From the NCBI RefSeq assembly GCF_028287845.1, contig NZ_JAQBOW010000084.1, forward strand, positions 1-47,507: a DNA stretch of 47,507 nucleotides. Reading direction: 5' to 3'. Under the pieces are notes generated by a model. The model ran no database searches. It saw only the letters and a program-made list of their open reading frames with translations, and was not told where the DNA came from. Positions 9,605-17,605 of this stretch are shown here, in pieces (position 1 is the first letter of the stretch; each line of letters opens with the position of its first letter). Made by a program: the position numbers and the translations under genes. Source of the DNA: Mucilaginibacter sp. Lineage in GTDB: Bacteria; Bacteroidota; Bacteroidia; Sphingobacteriales; Sphingobacteriaceae.

Positions 9605-11878
9605 CTATTTATCTGCTTTTTCCTGCGCATCCACCACAGCGATAGTTACCATATTCACAATTTCGCGTACAGAGCTATCTAACTGTAATACATGCACCGG
9701 CTTTTTAAGGCCCAATAATATGGGGCCCACAGCTTCGGCGCTGCCAATTTCCTGCAACAGCTTGTAGGCAATATTACCCGATTCAAGATTTGGGAATATA
9801 AGCGTGTTTGCTGCCCTCCCCTTTAGTGTTGAAAATGGAAAGTTATCCGCAAGTAACCCGGCATTTAGAGCAAAGTTGGCTTGCATATCACCATCAACTA
9901 TCATGTCAGGATATTTTTCATGCAATATTTGTACAGCTTCCCTTGTTTTTTCGGGGATAGGGCCGGCGTTAGACCCAAAGTTAGAATAGGATAAAATAGC
10001 AACCCGCGGATTAATATTAAATTGCTTTACCGAACGCTCTATTAATACCGTAATATCAACCAGTTCTTCAACCGTTGGGTTAACATTTACCGTGGTATCA
10101 CCAAAAAATACAGGACCTTTTTGGGTAATCATCATGTACATACCAGCTACGCGGCGTACTCCTTTTTCTGTACCGATGATTTGCAATGCAGGTTTAACGG
10201 TATCAGCATAGTTTTTACTTAGGCCCGATATTAAGGCATCGGCTTCGCCAAACTGCACCATACAGGCACCGTAATAGTTAGAATCTGTCATTACCTGCCT
10301 CGCTTCAAACAAGGTTACCCCCCTGCGCTGGCGTTTTTTAAAATAAAATTGCGCATATTCCTCAGACCGTTTGGTGCCCAAATGCGGATCGAGTATCTCA
10401 ACCTCGCCAAACTCCAGCTCGGTTTCTTTTATTATTTGTTTTATCTTTTCTACATCCCCAAGCAATATGGGGGTAGCTATACCCTCGTCTTTTACAATTT
10501 GTGCGGCACGCAAAATTTTGTAATTATCAGCATCAGCAAATACTACCCGTTTAGGGTTGTTCTTGGCTGTGTTGGTAATGTTACGCAGCAACTTATCGTC
10601 GGGCCCTATTTTAGAGCGTAGTTCTTCTGTATAAGCGTCCCAATCCGTTATTATCAGTCTTGCCACACCAGAATCGATCGCAGCTTTTGCAACTGCCGAT
10701 GAAACTTCGGTAATTAACCGCTGATCCATTGGTTTTGGGATGATATAATCGCGGCCAAATTTTAGGTTACGGGCATTATAAGCCAGGTTAACGGCTTCGG
10801 GTACCGGTTTTTTAGCTATCCCGGCTATAGCATGGATAGCAGCAAGCTTCATTTCTTCGTTTATGGCACTTGCCCTAACATCCAATGCGCCTCTAAAAAT
10901 ATAAGGAAAACCTAATACGTTATTTACCTGGTTAGGAAAATCAGAGCGTCCTGTGGCAATGATCAGATCTTTACGCGAGGTAACGGCTATATCATAAGCT
11001 ATTTCAGGCTCGGGGTTAGCCATGGCAAACACAATAGGATTTTTAGCCATAGCCCGCAGCATATCAGGCGTAACCACATTACCTGCTGACAGGCCGATGA
11101 AAACATCGGCACCCTTCATTGCATCTGACAGTGTTTCTATATCCTTACGATCCGTAGCAAACTGCAGGCGCATTTCGTCGAGATCTGTACGGTGCGGGGT
11201 TATTAATCCGTTAATGTCAAACATCACCAGGTTTTCTTTTTTAACCCCCAGCGCCAAATATATTTTTGTACAGGATACGGCGGCGGCGCCTGCACCATTA
11301 ATAACCATTTTTATTTTATCCAGCTTTTTGCCCTGTATCTCGCAGGCATTCATCAAAGCCGCCCCCGATATAATTGCTGTACCGTGCTGGTCGTCATGCA
11401 TTACGGGTATTTTCATTTCGGCCTTTAGCCGGCGTTCGATCTCGAAACAGGTAGGTGCCGATATATCTTCCAGGTTTATGCCGCCAAAAGTTGGCTCAAG
11501 TGCTTTTACAATAGTTACAAACTCATCAACTGTTTTGGCGTTTATTTCCAGGTCAAAAACATCAATATCCGCATATATCTTAAATAACAAGCCCTTGCCT
11601 TCCATAACCGGCTTGCTTGCCTCCGGGCCAATATTGCCCAGGCCCAATACCGCGGTGCCATTACTTATAACGGCTACAAGGTTACCTTTTGCAGTGTATT
11701 TATATACATCGTCAACATTATCGGCAATACGTAAGCATGGCTCTGCAACACCCGGCGAATAGGCCATGGTCAAGTCGCGTTGCGAATTTGTAGGCTTGGT
11801 TGGTACTACCTGTATTTTTCCCGGGCGCCCTTTCGAGTGGTAGTTAAGTGCGTCCTGTTTACGATTAGGTTTATCCAT
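9605..11878 (-). CDS. maeB: NADP-dependent malic enzyme with C-terminal phosphotransacetylase-like domain
   Basis: The enzyme oxidatively decarboxylates malate to pyruvate with reduction of NADP. At 757 residues it is the long MaeB form. The N-terminal malic domain starts with TMAYSPGVAEPCL and contains the metal- and substrate-binding segment DIDVFDLEINAKTVDEF. The nucleotide-binding domain carries VINGAGAAAVSCTKIYLA. From about residue 430 to the end is a phosphate acetyl/butyryltransferase-like domain (RVVFADADNYKILRAAQ, VDGDMQANFALNAG), which in MaeB proteins is usually regulatory rather than catalytic. The ATG at 11876-11878 lies just downstream of a good -7 element, and a terminator separates the gene from mltD, so it probably begins its own transcript running into ruvA and sprA. 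Confidence 0.96.
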   Translation of the reverse strand: MDKPNRKQDALNYHSKGRPGKIQVVPTKPTNSQRDLTMAYSPGVAEPCLRIADNVDDVYKYTAKGNLVAVISNGTAVLGLGNIGPEASKPVMEGKGLLFKIYADIDVFDLEINAKTVDEFVTIVKALEPTFGGINLEDISAPTCFEIERRLKAEMKIPVMHDDQHGTAIISGAALMNACEIQGKKLDKIKMVINGAGAAAVSCTKIYLALGVKKENLVMFDINGLITPHRTDLDEMRLQFATDRKDIETLSDAMKGADVFIGLSAGNVVTPDMLRAMAKNPIVFAMANPEPEIAYDIAVTSRKDLIIATGRSDFPNQVNNVLGFPYIFRGALDVRASAINEEMKLAAIHAIAGIAKKPVPEAVNLAYNARNLKFGRDYIIPKPMDQRLITEVSSAVAKAAIDSGVARLIITDWDAYTEELRSKIGPDDKLLRNITNTAKNNPKRVVFADADNYKILRAAQIVKDEGIATPILLGDVEKIKQIIKETELEFGEVEILDPHLGTKRSEEYAQFYFKKRQRRGVTLFEARQVMTDSNYYGACMVQFGEADALISGLSKNYADTVKPALQIIGTEKGVRRVAGMYMMITQKGPVFFGDTTVNVNPTVEELVDITVLIERSVKQFNINPRVAILSYSNFGSNAGPIPEKTREAVQILHEKYPDMIVDGDMQANFALNAGLLADNFPFSTLKGRAANTLIFPNLESGNIAYKLLQEIGSAEAVGPILLGLKKPVHVLQLDSSVREIVNMVTIAVVDAQEKADK

Positions 11879-11895
11879 GTTCTAAAGTCTAGGCC

Positions 11896-11903
11896 CAAAG
11901 TTA
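11896..11903 (-). promoter_or_regulatory. -7 promoter element of maeB
   Basis: On the - strand this reads TAACTTTG, an exact match to the Bacteroidota -7 consensus TAnnTTTG. It lies 17 bases upstream of the maeB ATG, which predicts a very short leader of roughly ten bases. A clear -33 TTG was not found. It sits between the mltD terminator and the gene, as expected for an independent promoter. Confidence 0.6.
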
Positions 11904-11926
11904 ACTTTTTTTGACCCGGTATTATA

Positions 11927-11964
11927 AAAAAAGCCCGGTTTTGACTTCAAAACCGGGCTTTTTT
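11927..11964 (-). terminator. Rho-independent terminator after mltD
   Basis: A perfect 17-bp stem (arms 11927-11943 and 11948-11964, core GCCCGGTTTTG) with a four-base loop is flanked by A-runs on the left and T-runs on the right. It can therefore end transcription in both directions. It lies 12 bases past the mltD stop codon. Confidence 0.93.
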
Positions 11965-11975
11965 GCATTATTTTT

Positions 11976-13217
11976 TTATCCTCTGCTGATCTTAGCGAAA
12001 GGATTTAATTTTAATTTTTTGCCAACTATAGCTTTATTGCTTTGCAAATGATTCCAGGCTTTTATTTCGCGTATATCAAGACCATAATCAGCGGCAATGT
12101 TTTCTAAAGTCTCGCCTTCTTTAACAGTGTAATAATCAGGCGGTTTCACCCCTGCCGGTTTAACTGCATTAACAGGATCAACAAAACTAACCGCGCGTGC
12201 CGCAGGCACTATTTGCAGCTCAGGCTGTACTACAGCAGGTGTTGACGTGTTATTTAACACATCATACAATGCATTATAATTTCTTTTTTCTGCATAAGGG
12301 ATAACCAATCTGCGCGGCAAAGCTGTGGTGCCGTTTACAATTTGGCGTTTATACGATGGGTTTAAAAGGGCCAGATCGCTTAAATCGACATTTAATGCCC
12401 TGGCCACATTGCTTAAAGCAATAAACTTATCTACCATAACGGTATCTGCACGCGCAGAAAAATTCCAGTTTTGGGTTATAATGTTATGCTTGCCTGCATA
12501 ATTCATCACATAGGATACTGCAATATAAGCAGGTACGTAGTTCCTCGTTTCGGGCGGTAAATATTGACGAATTGACCAAAAATCCATAGCTCCGGCTTTT
12601 TGAACAGCCCGCTCTACATTGCTTTTTCCGCAATTATATGATGCAATGGCCAACAGCCAATCGCCAAACTCCTGATAGGCGTCCTTTAGATAGGCGGCCG
12701 CCGCGTAGCTGGCCTGTATGGGGTCGCGACGCTCATCAACATAGCTATCCATATTTAAACCATACATTTTGGCCGTAGTTGCCATAAATTGCCATGGCCC
12801 GGTTGCGCCAACTCTTGATACCGCGTTAGGATCAAGCTTTGATTCAACTATAGATAAATATTTAATTTCAACCGGAATGCCCGCTTCGCGAAATATCTTT
12901 TCATAAATAGGAAAATAATATTTGGACAGCCCCATAACCCTACCCATTTCTTCTTTATGCCGGGTGTACAGGTCTATGTAATTTTGCACGTATTCATTAT
13001 AATCCAATTGCACATCCTTTTGGATAGAATCCAGCCGAAGCTTAAATATGGAGGTTGAATAAATACTAAGCGGAAGGGCTAAAACTGTATCCTGTGCAAT
13101 TTTTTGTGAGTAATTACCGCGTGCCACCCGAGATGACGAATCTGTAGCCAGTAAGGAATGAGCTTTGACAATTTGCAGTGATAAAAGGCCAGTAGCAAAA
13201 ATTAAAAATCTCTTCAT
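11976..13217 (-). CDS. mltD: MltD-type membrane-bound lytic transglycosylase with LysM domain
   Basis: Lytic transglycosylases cleave the MurNAc-GlcNAc bond of peptidoglycan to form anhydro ends. The SLT domain shows the catalytic glutamate in SIVESKLDPNAVSRVGATGP and the later conserved AIASYNCGKSNVERAV. A LysM peptidoglycan-binding domain closes the protein (YYTVKEGETLENIAADYGLD, ending KLKLNP). I place the start at the ATG at 13215-13217 (413 residues), because it begins a clean signal peptide, MKRFLIFATGLLSLQIVKA. The longer frame from 13259 would put 14 polar residues before it. The gene is 66 bases after gatA and ends at a strong terminator. E. coli MltD has more LysM repeats; only one is evident here. 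Confidence 0.92.
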   Translation of the reverse strand: MKRFLIFATGLLSLQIVKAHSLLATDSSSRVARGNYSQKIAQDTVLALPLSIYSTSIFKLRLDSIQKDVQLDYNEYVQNYIDLYTRHKEEMGRVMGLSKYYFPIYEKIFREAGIPVEIKYLSIVESKLDPNAVSRVGATGPWQFMATTAKMYGLNMDSYVDERRDPIQASYAAAAYLKDAYQEFGDWLLAIASYNCGKSNVERAVQKAGAMDFWSIRQYLPPETRNYVPAYIAVSYVMNYAGKHNIITQNWNFSARADTVMVDKFIALSNVARALNVDLSDLALLNPSYKRQIVNGTTALPRRLVIPYAEKRNYNALYDVLNNTSTPAVVQPELQIVPAARAVSFVDPVNAVKPAGVKPPDYYTVKEGETLENIAADYGLDIREIKAWNHLQSNKAIVGKKLKLNPFAKISRG

Positions 13218-13234
13218 TCTTTTTCGTTGAGAAC

Positions 13235-13248
13235 AAGCGTATACGCTT
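13235..13248. promoter_or_regulatory. 14-bp perfect palindrome in the mltD leader
   Basis: AAGCGTATACGCTT is perfectly symmetric and lies 18 bases upstream of the chosen mltD start, between gatA and mltD. It could be an operator or a small leader hairpin. It also falls inside the unlikely N-terminal extension of the longer mltD frame. No protein partner can be named. Confidence 0.4.
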
Positions 13249-13283
13249 TTCGGGCGCAAAAGTTTTACTAATATATTAATTTA

Positions 13284-14711
13284 TTATAGCTCCAGGAAAT
13301 ATTTAGAGAAATTCAACAATTCCTGTTCGCCAAAATGTTTAGTTAATAACTGTAATCCTAACGGTAATCCATTCGTATTATTGCCAGCCGGTAATGAAAT
13401 TGCCGGCGTCCCGCTTAATGAAGCCTGCACGGTAAAAATATCAGCCAGATAATTTACAACCGGGTCTGTTACTTTTCTACCGATATCAAACGCGGGCTCG
13501 GGTGCGGTTGGCATCAGCATAAAATCATATTCTTCAAATATTTTATCAGTTTTTTCCTGAATCAGCCTGCGTACTTTTTGCGCTTTGGCGTAGTACGCAT
13601 CATAATAACCGGCACTTAATACAAACGTACCCATCATAATGCGGCGCTTAACCTCTTTGCCAAACCCTTCAGACCGTGACTTTTTATACGTCGACGCCAG
13701 GTCGGTGGCTGCTTTGCTCCTGTAGCCATAATGTACCCCATCAAACCTGGCCAGGTTTGATGAAGCTTCGGCCATAACTAAAATATAATAAGCCGGAACA
13801 AGGTAGTCCAGGTATTCAAAAGCGATGGGGGTAACGGTATGCCCCGCAGCGCGTAGTTTTTCTATGGAATTGATCAGCGTATTTTTTACTTCATCATCTA
13901 CAGCCGGGCTTGATAAAGATTCCTGTAAATAAGCTATTTTCTTTTTATCTGTTGGCTTTTTCAGATCAGTAGCGTAAGCCGGTACAGCTTTGTTTGATGT
14001 GGTACTATCATACTCATCGGCACCAGCCATAATTTCTAACAAAAGCGCTGCATCTTCCACAGAACGGGTTATGGTACCCGCCTGGTCAAATGATGATGCG
14101 TAGGCAATTAAACCATGCCTTGAAACGTGCCCATAGGTTGGTTTTAAGCCAATTAAACCACAAAAGGATGCGGGTTGCCTTACCGAGCCGCCGGTATCTG
14201 TACCAATTGCGGCGTGACACATATTTGCCTGTACCGCAACGGCCGAGCCACCTGATGAGCCGCCCGACACCTTGGTAGGGTCGGCATAGTTTTTTACCGG
14301 GCCAAAATAGGATGTCTCGTTTGCTGCGCCCATGGCAAATTCGTCGCAGTTACAGCGGCCAATGATGATAGCATCTTCGGCCAATAAACGCTCAACTACA
14401 GTGGATGAAAAAACAGATTGGAAACCTGTTAATATTTTAGATGAGGCGCTTACTTTATGCCCCTTATAACAGATATTATCTTTAATGGCTATAACCATGC
14501 CTGCCAATCTACCGGCAACGCCTTGCTTTAGGCGCTGATCAATATCAATGGCACGCTGCAATGCCTCCTTATCAAACACTTCGTTAAAAGCATTTAAACC
14601 GGCATTAATTTCTATTTGACTGAGGTAGTTCTTTACTAGTCCTTCAACAGTAGTTTTACCGTTTTGTAACCCACTCTTTATTTCACTTAAAGAGGAATAA
14701 AATTTAGTCAT
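13284..14711 (-). CDS. gatA: Asp-tRNA(Asn)/Glu-tRNA(Gln) amidotransferase subunit A
   Basis: GatA is the amidase subunit of GatCAB. It releases ammonia from glutamine to convert mischarged Glu-tRNA(Gln) or Asp-tRNA(Asn). The amidase-signature triad is complete: Lys77 in AIKDNICYKG, Ser152 in SGGSSGGSAVAV and Ser176 in GTDTGGSVRQPASFCG. The 475-residue length is normal. gatB and gatC are not in the window, so the subunits are encoded apart, which is common in Bacteroidota. The ATG at 14709-14711 lies only about ten bases past the T-run of a strong terminator that belongs to the upstream tat genes, which leaves little room for a promoter of its own. Confidence 0.97.
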   Translation of the reverse strand: MTKFYSSLSEIKSGLQNGKTTVEGLVKNYLSQIEINAGLNAFNEVFDKEALQRAIDIDQRLKQGVAGRLAGMVIAIKDNICYKGHKVSASSKILTGFQSVFSSTVVERLLAEDAIIIGRCNCDEFAMGAANETSYFGPVKNYADPTKVSGGSSGGSAVAVQANMCHAAIGTDTGGSVRQPASFCGLIGLKPTYGHVSRHGLIAYASSFDQAGTITRSVEDAALLLEIMAGADEYDSTTSNKAVPAYATDLKKPTDKKKIAYLQESLSSPAVDDEVKNTLINSIEKLRAAGHTVTPIAFEYLDYLVPAYYILVMAEASSNLARFDGVHYGYRSKAATDLASTYKKSRSEGFGKEVKRRIMMGTFVLSAGYYDAYYAKAQKVRRLIQEKTDKIFEEYDFMLMPTAPEPAFDIGRKVTDPVVNYLADIFTVQASLSGTPAISLPAGNNTNGLPLGLQLLTKHFGEQELLNFSKYFLEL

Positions 14712-14721
14712 GGGCCGAAAA

Positions 14722-14767
14722 TAAAAAACTTATCTGTTGAAATCATAAATATTTTCAACAGATAAGT
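14722..14767 (-). terminator. Rho-independent terminator between tatA and gatA
   Basis: A perfect 15-bp stem (arms 14753-14767 and 14728-14742, TTTCAACAGATAAGT and its complement) is followed on the - strand by TTTTTTATTTT. It lies 44 bases after the small tatA stop codon and directly before gatA. It either ends the tat transcript or acts as an attenuator in the gatA leader. Confidence 0.88.
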
Positions 14768-14810
14768 AGTATTAATAATAAGCTGCAACAAATTAATCTT
14801 GAAACGAAGA

Positions 14811-14972
14811 CTAAACCTTTGGTTTATCTTCCTCGTTAGGATTGTTTTGCGCGTCTTTAAATTCTTTTACACCTTTGCCTAAACCTTTCATTAATTCAGG
14901 TATTTTTTTACCTCCAAATAGTAACAATACTATTATTAGAATGACAAAAATTGCCGGACCATCTAATCCCAT
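14811..14972 (-). CDS. tatA: Small TatA-family twin-arginine translocase protein (53 aa)
   Basis: A short frame reads [20 protein letters not shown], then [20 protein letters not shown] and an acidic tail ending KPKV. This is the TatA plan: one N-terminal membrane helix (about residues 7-20), the FGGKKIPEL hinge with its conserved Phe-Gly, and an amphipathic helix with [12 protein letters not shown]. TatA oligomers form the pore or membrane-weakening patch for export of folded proteins. At 53 residues it is at the short end for the family but complete. It follows a second TatA-type gene by 30 bases. tatC is not in the window. Confidence 0.92.
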   Translation of the reverse strand: MGLDGPAIFVILIIVLLLFGGKKIPELMKGLGKGVKEFKDAQNNPNEEDKPKV

Positions 14973-15002
14973 GATAATTGAGTTTTATATAATTGATAAA
15001 TA

Positions 15003-15434
15003 TTATTCGTGTTTTGTGTTTTCATGCTCAGGTATTTGAGTCTCCCGCGTATGTTGTTCTTTTGCAGGCGTTTCTATCTCTACCTTATCTGTACCCGTCA
15101 CCTGGCTTTCGCCTATAGGCATTGTGTTAATTACATGACTATCAGGCGCTGCATTATCAACATTATCTGTTGAGTGCTCTGCAACTAAAGGAGTTTCTTC
15201 AACCGCCGGTGCAGCTGCAGGCTCTTCCTTTTTTTTGTTCTCGTAGTTATCAATTTGGTTATTTATTTCGCGCTTAACACCCTCGGATGCATCCTTAAAT
15301 TCACGAATACCTTTACCCAAACCTTTTGCCAGGCCGGGAAGTTTATCGCCACCAAAAAGCAATAATGTCACAAACAATATGAGCATTATTTCTGGCGCAC
15401 TGAATTCAAAAAATAAAAAAACTGAACTAAACAT
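15003..15434 (-). CDS. TatA/TatB-family protein with long variable tail
   Basis: This 143-residue protein starts with a membrane helix ([18 protein letters not shown]), the [20 protein letters not shown] hinge and amphipathic helix, then a charged segment and a Pro/Ala/Glu/Thr-rich tail of about 70 residues with no recognisable domain. The sequence around the hinge is TatA-like, but the length and acidic tail resemble TatB. It may play the TatB role beside the 53-residue TatA downstream; that division of labour is an inference. It begins 52 bases after the EnvC-like gene. Confidence 0.88.
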   Translation of the reverse strand: MFSSVFLFFEFSAPEIMLILFVTLLLFGGDKLPGLAKGLGKGIREFKDASEGVKREINNQIDNYENKKKEEPAAAPAVEETPLVAEHSTDNVDNAAPDSHVINTMPIGESQVTGTDKVEIETPAKEQHTRETQIPEHENTKHE

Positions 15435-15486
15435 AATCTTTTATTAAAGTTACAAATATAAACAATTAATGTATTACAAATTTAAT

Positions 15487-16779
15487 CTACCTGCCGGCTA
15501 ACCAAATTTTAGGATCAACGGGCGTTCCGGCTTTGTACAATTCAAAGTGCACTTGTGTTTCGCCGGTTATTGCGTCTGTTGCTGCCGTACCCAATATTTG
15601 CTTGGTAGTTACCTTTTGCCCCGCTGATACATTTACAGATTTAAGGTTTGAATATGCCGTTAAGTACTCGCCATGCCTCATAATTATTAACCATGTGCCC
15701 AGCACATTCTGCACCTTTGATACAGTGCCTTCAAATACTGCTCTTACCGATGCCCCGGTATTTGAACGGATATCTAAACCTGTACTTTCACTTTTTATGC
15801 CCTCTGTATAATAATTTCCAAATCCCTGGGTAATTTCGCCGTTGGCAACCGGCCATGGTAACCTGCCACGGTTACCTAAAAAGTCATTTGATAGTTTAGC
15901 TGCCTCTGGAGTTGCATTTAATATCTCGCTATTGGTTTTACGTACGGCAGGTTTTGCAGCAACAACAGGTGTAGCATCTTTATTTGCCGTCGCGGCTGCT
16001 GCGGCGGCGGCTTTAGCTTTTGCAGCCGCTATTCTTGCTTCTTCTTCGGCCTTGCGCCTTTCTTCGTCAGCTAACGCCCTGGCATATTGCCTAATAATTC
16101 TTGATACTTCTCTTTGTTTAGCCTGATATTCGCTGGCTAATTGCTTTTCTTGCTTAGAAAGATCTTTTACTACAGATAATTGATTATTCTTCTCGGCCCC
16201 CAGTGATTCTTTTTCTTTCTCCCTATCTACTAATAACGTATGTTTTTCTTCTTTGGTTTTATCCAGCTCAACTATCTTTACATGCAGATTTTTTTGTGTG
16301 GCCTCTATATGTGTAGCCTGGCGTTCACGGTAGGTAGCAAATTGCTGTAAATATTTTAAACGTTTATAAGCCTGATTAAAATCCTTTGCAGCAAAAATAA
16401 ACATCAGCTTGTTATAAGCGCTCTGATTACGATAAGCAAAAAGCACCATTGCCGCATATTCTTTTTTTAATTGGTCTAACTGGCTTTGTAAGCTATGGAC
16501 GGTATTGGTATTTTCTGATATCTGATTATCCAGGTTCCGCACCTCTGAATTTATTACAACTATTTTTTCTTCCTGTAGGTTTATTTTGGCTTTTAACAGA
16601 TTTACCTGTTTTAATGTTGCCTTTTTATTGCTCTGCGTTTCCTGCAACTCGCGATTTAACTGATCTAACTGATCAGTTATTTTATCACGTTGTTTTTTTA
16701 AATCGGCACTGCTTTGTGCATGTACACCTATCGCTGCAAAAATACAGATTAAGAAAAATAGTACTTTTAAAAATTTCAT
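15487..16779 (-). CDS. EnvC-like murein hydrolase activator (coiled coil plus degenerate LytM domain)
   Basis: From the ATG at 16777-16779 the protein has 430 residues: a signal peptide (MKFLKVLFFLICIFAAIGVHAQ), a coiled coil over roughly residues 25-250 (LKKQRDKITDQLDQLNREL), an Ala/Lys-rich linker, and a C-terminal LytM/M23 domain. This is the EnvC layout. Two zinc ligands expected in active M23 peptidases are missing: the HxGxD motif reads ESTGLDI, so the His is replaced while Asp336 remains, and HxH reads QVH (Gln409, His411). It is therefore probably not an active peptidase but an activator of a cell-wall amidase, as EnvC is in E. coli. A longer frame from 16815 would overlap the DUF4292 gene and spoil the signal peptide. 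Confidence 0.88.
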   Translation of the reverse strand: MKFLKVLFFLICIFAAIGVHAQSSADLKKQRDKITDQLDQLNRELQETQSNKKATLKQVNLLKAKINLQEEKIVVINSEVRNLDNQISENTNTVHSLQSQLDQLKKEYAAMVLFAYRNQSAYNKLMFIFAAKDFNQAYKRLKYLQQFATYRERQATHIEATQKNLHVKIVELDKTKEEKHTLLVDREKEKESLGAEKNNQLSVVKDLSKQEKQLASEYQAKQREVSRIIRQYARALADEERRKAEEEARIAAAKAKAAAAAAATANKDATPVVAAKPAVRKTNSEILNATPEAAKLSNDFLGNRGRLPWPVANGEITQGFGNYYTEGIKSESTGLDIRSNTGASVRAVFEGTVSKVQNVLGTWLIIMRHGEYLTAYSNLKSVNVSAGQKVTTKQILGTAATDAITGETQVHFELYKAGTPVDPKIWLAGR

Positions 16780-16798
16780 CCAGTCAAAAATATTAATT

Positions 16799-17605
16799 TT
16801 AATTGGCCGGAGCATATCTTTCGGGAATATTGAATGGAAATTCTAATTGCTGGTCAAAATCTACCTTAGTATAATGCAAATTAGCCAGTATTTTTTTGTC
16901 TTTTATAATTGATGAAATATCTATTTGCGAAGGTATTATACGATTAGCAGCCTGGATAAAATTAGTATTATTTACCTGCAAAGATTGCCCGGCGCTTTGA
17001 TTAGCTAAATTAAATTGAGAAACCTTCATATCCGGGCCCAACATTAATTTATAAATAAGGTCCTGCAAATTACCTGATAGCGTAATGTTGCCATTATCGG
17101 TTTGCAGGCTGGTGTTTTCATTTAGTAACTCGGGCATGGCATTACCTACCAGTAATGATTCAAGCGTTTTATAATTAACCTGTTTACTGGCATATTCATA
17201 GATATAGCTAAAAGATTTTATAGTATATAAACCCTGGAGCTTATTTACAATTTTTATACTATCGGGCGTAATTACCGCGCGTGCAACCTCTATACCCAAT
17301 AAAGCCGTAATAGAAACCCAAATTTCCTTGTCGCGGCTAATACGTATGTTTAAGGTAACATCATTACTATCGCCATTAATATTAAGTTTGGTATTTGCCC
17401 GGCCAGAAAACGTATTAAAAACAATCTGCCTTCCTTTTATTGCCGCCAATTGGTTTCTTAGCAAAGTTTCATCGGGCGTTGTAGTTGGCGTAGTTATAGT
17501 ATGAGTTATCCGTGGTGTGGGAACTAATTGCTTATGCGCTTTACAACTTATTATTGTCAATATGCAGTATACCAGCAATAAATTATTCAATATATTTCTT
17601 TTCAT
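16799..17605 (-). CDS. DUF4292 family lipoprotein
   Basis: The protein has 268 residues and a lipoprotein signal with the lipobox TIISC, placing the lipidated Cys at residue 21. A Thr/Pro-rich linker follows, then a beta-rich domain (VFNTFSGRANTKLNINGDSNDVTLNIRISRD). This matches the Bacteroidota family DUF4292, whose function I do not know. The fold texture (antiparallel sheet, amphipathic substrate-like pocket) recalls LolA/LolB-type lipoprotein carriers; that resemblance is an inference only. It overlaps the end of the TPR gene by 23 bases and lies 19 bases before the EnvC-like gene, so it is translated as part of the same operon. Confidence 0.82.
   Translation of the reverse strand: MKRNILNNLLLVYCILTIISCKAHKQLVPTPRITHTITTPTTTPDETLLRNQLAAIKGRQIVFNTFSGRANTKLNINGDSNDVTLNIRISRDKEIWVSITALLGIEVARAVITPDSIKIVNKLQGLYTIKSFSYIYEYASKQVNYKTLESLLVGNAMPELLNENTSLQTDNGNITLSGNLQDLIYKLMLGPDMKVSQFNLANQSAGQSLQVNNTNFIQAANRIIPSQIDISSIIKDKKILANLHYTKVDFDQQLEFPFNIPERYAPAN

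Noticed and set aside
11022..11762. 246-codon open frame on the + strand
   Set aside because: It lies entirely antisense to the certain maeB gene, its product is Ser/Ile-rich with no motif, and it has no start signal; it is a shadow frame.
13218..13259. N-terminal extension of mltD
   Set aside because: It would place 14 polar residues before a normal signal peptide and runs through the 14-bp palindrome; the start at 13217 is better.
16780..16815. N-terminal extension of the EnvC-like gene
   Set aside because: It would overlap the DUF4292 gene and put 12 residues before a clean signal peptide.
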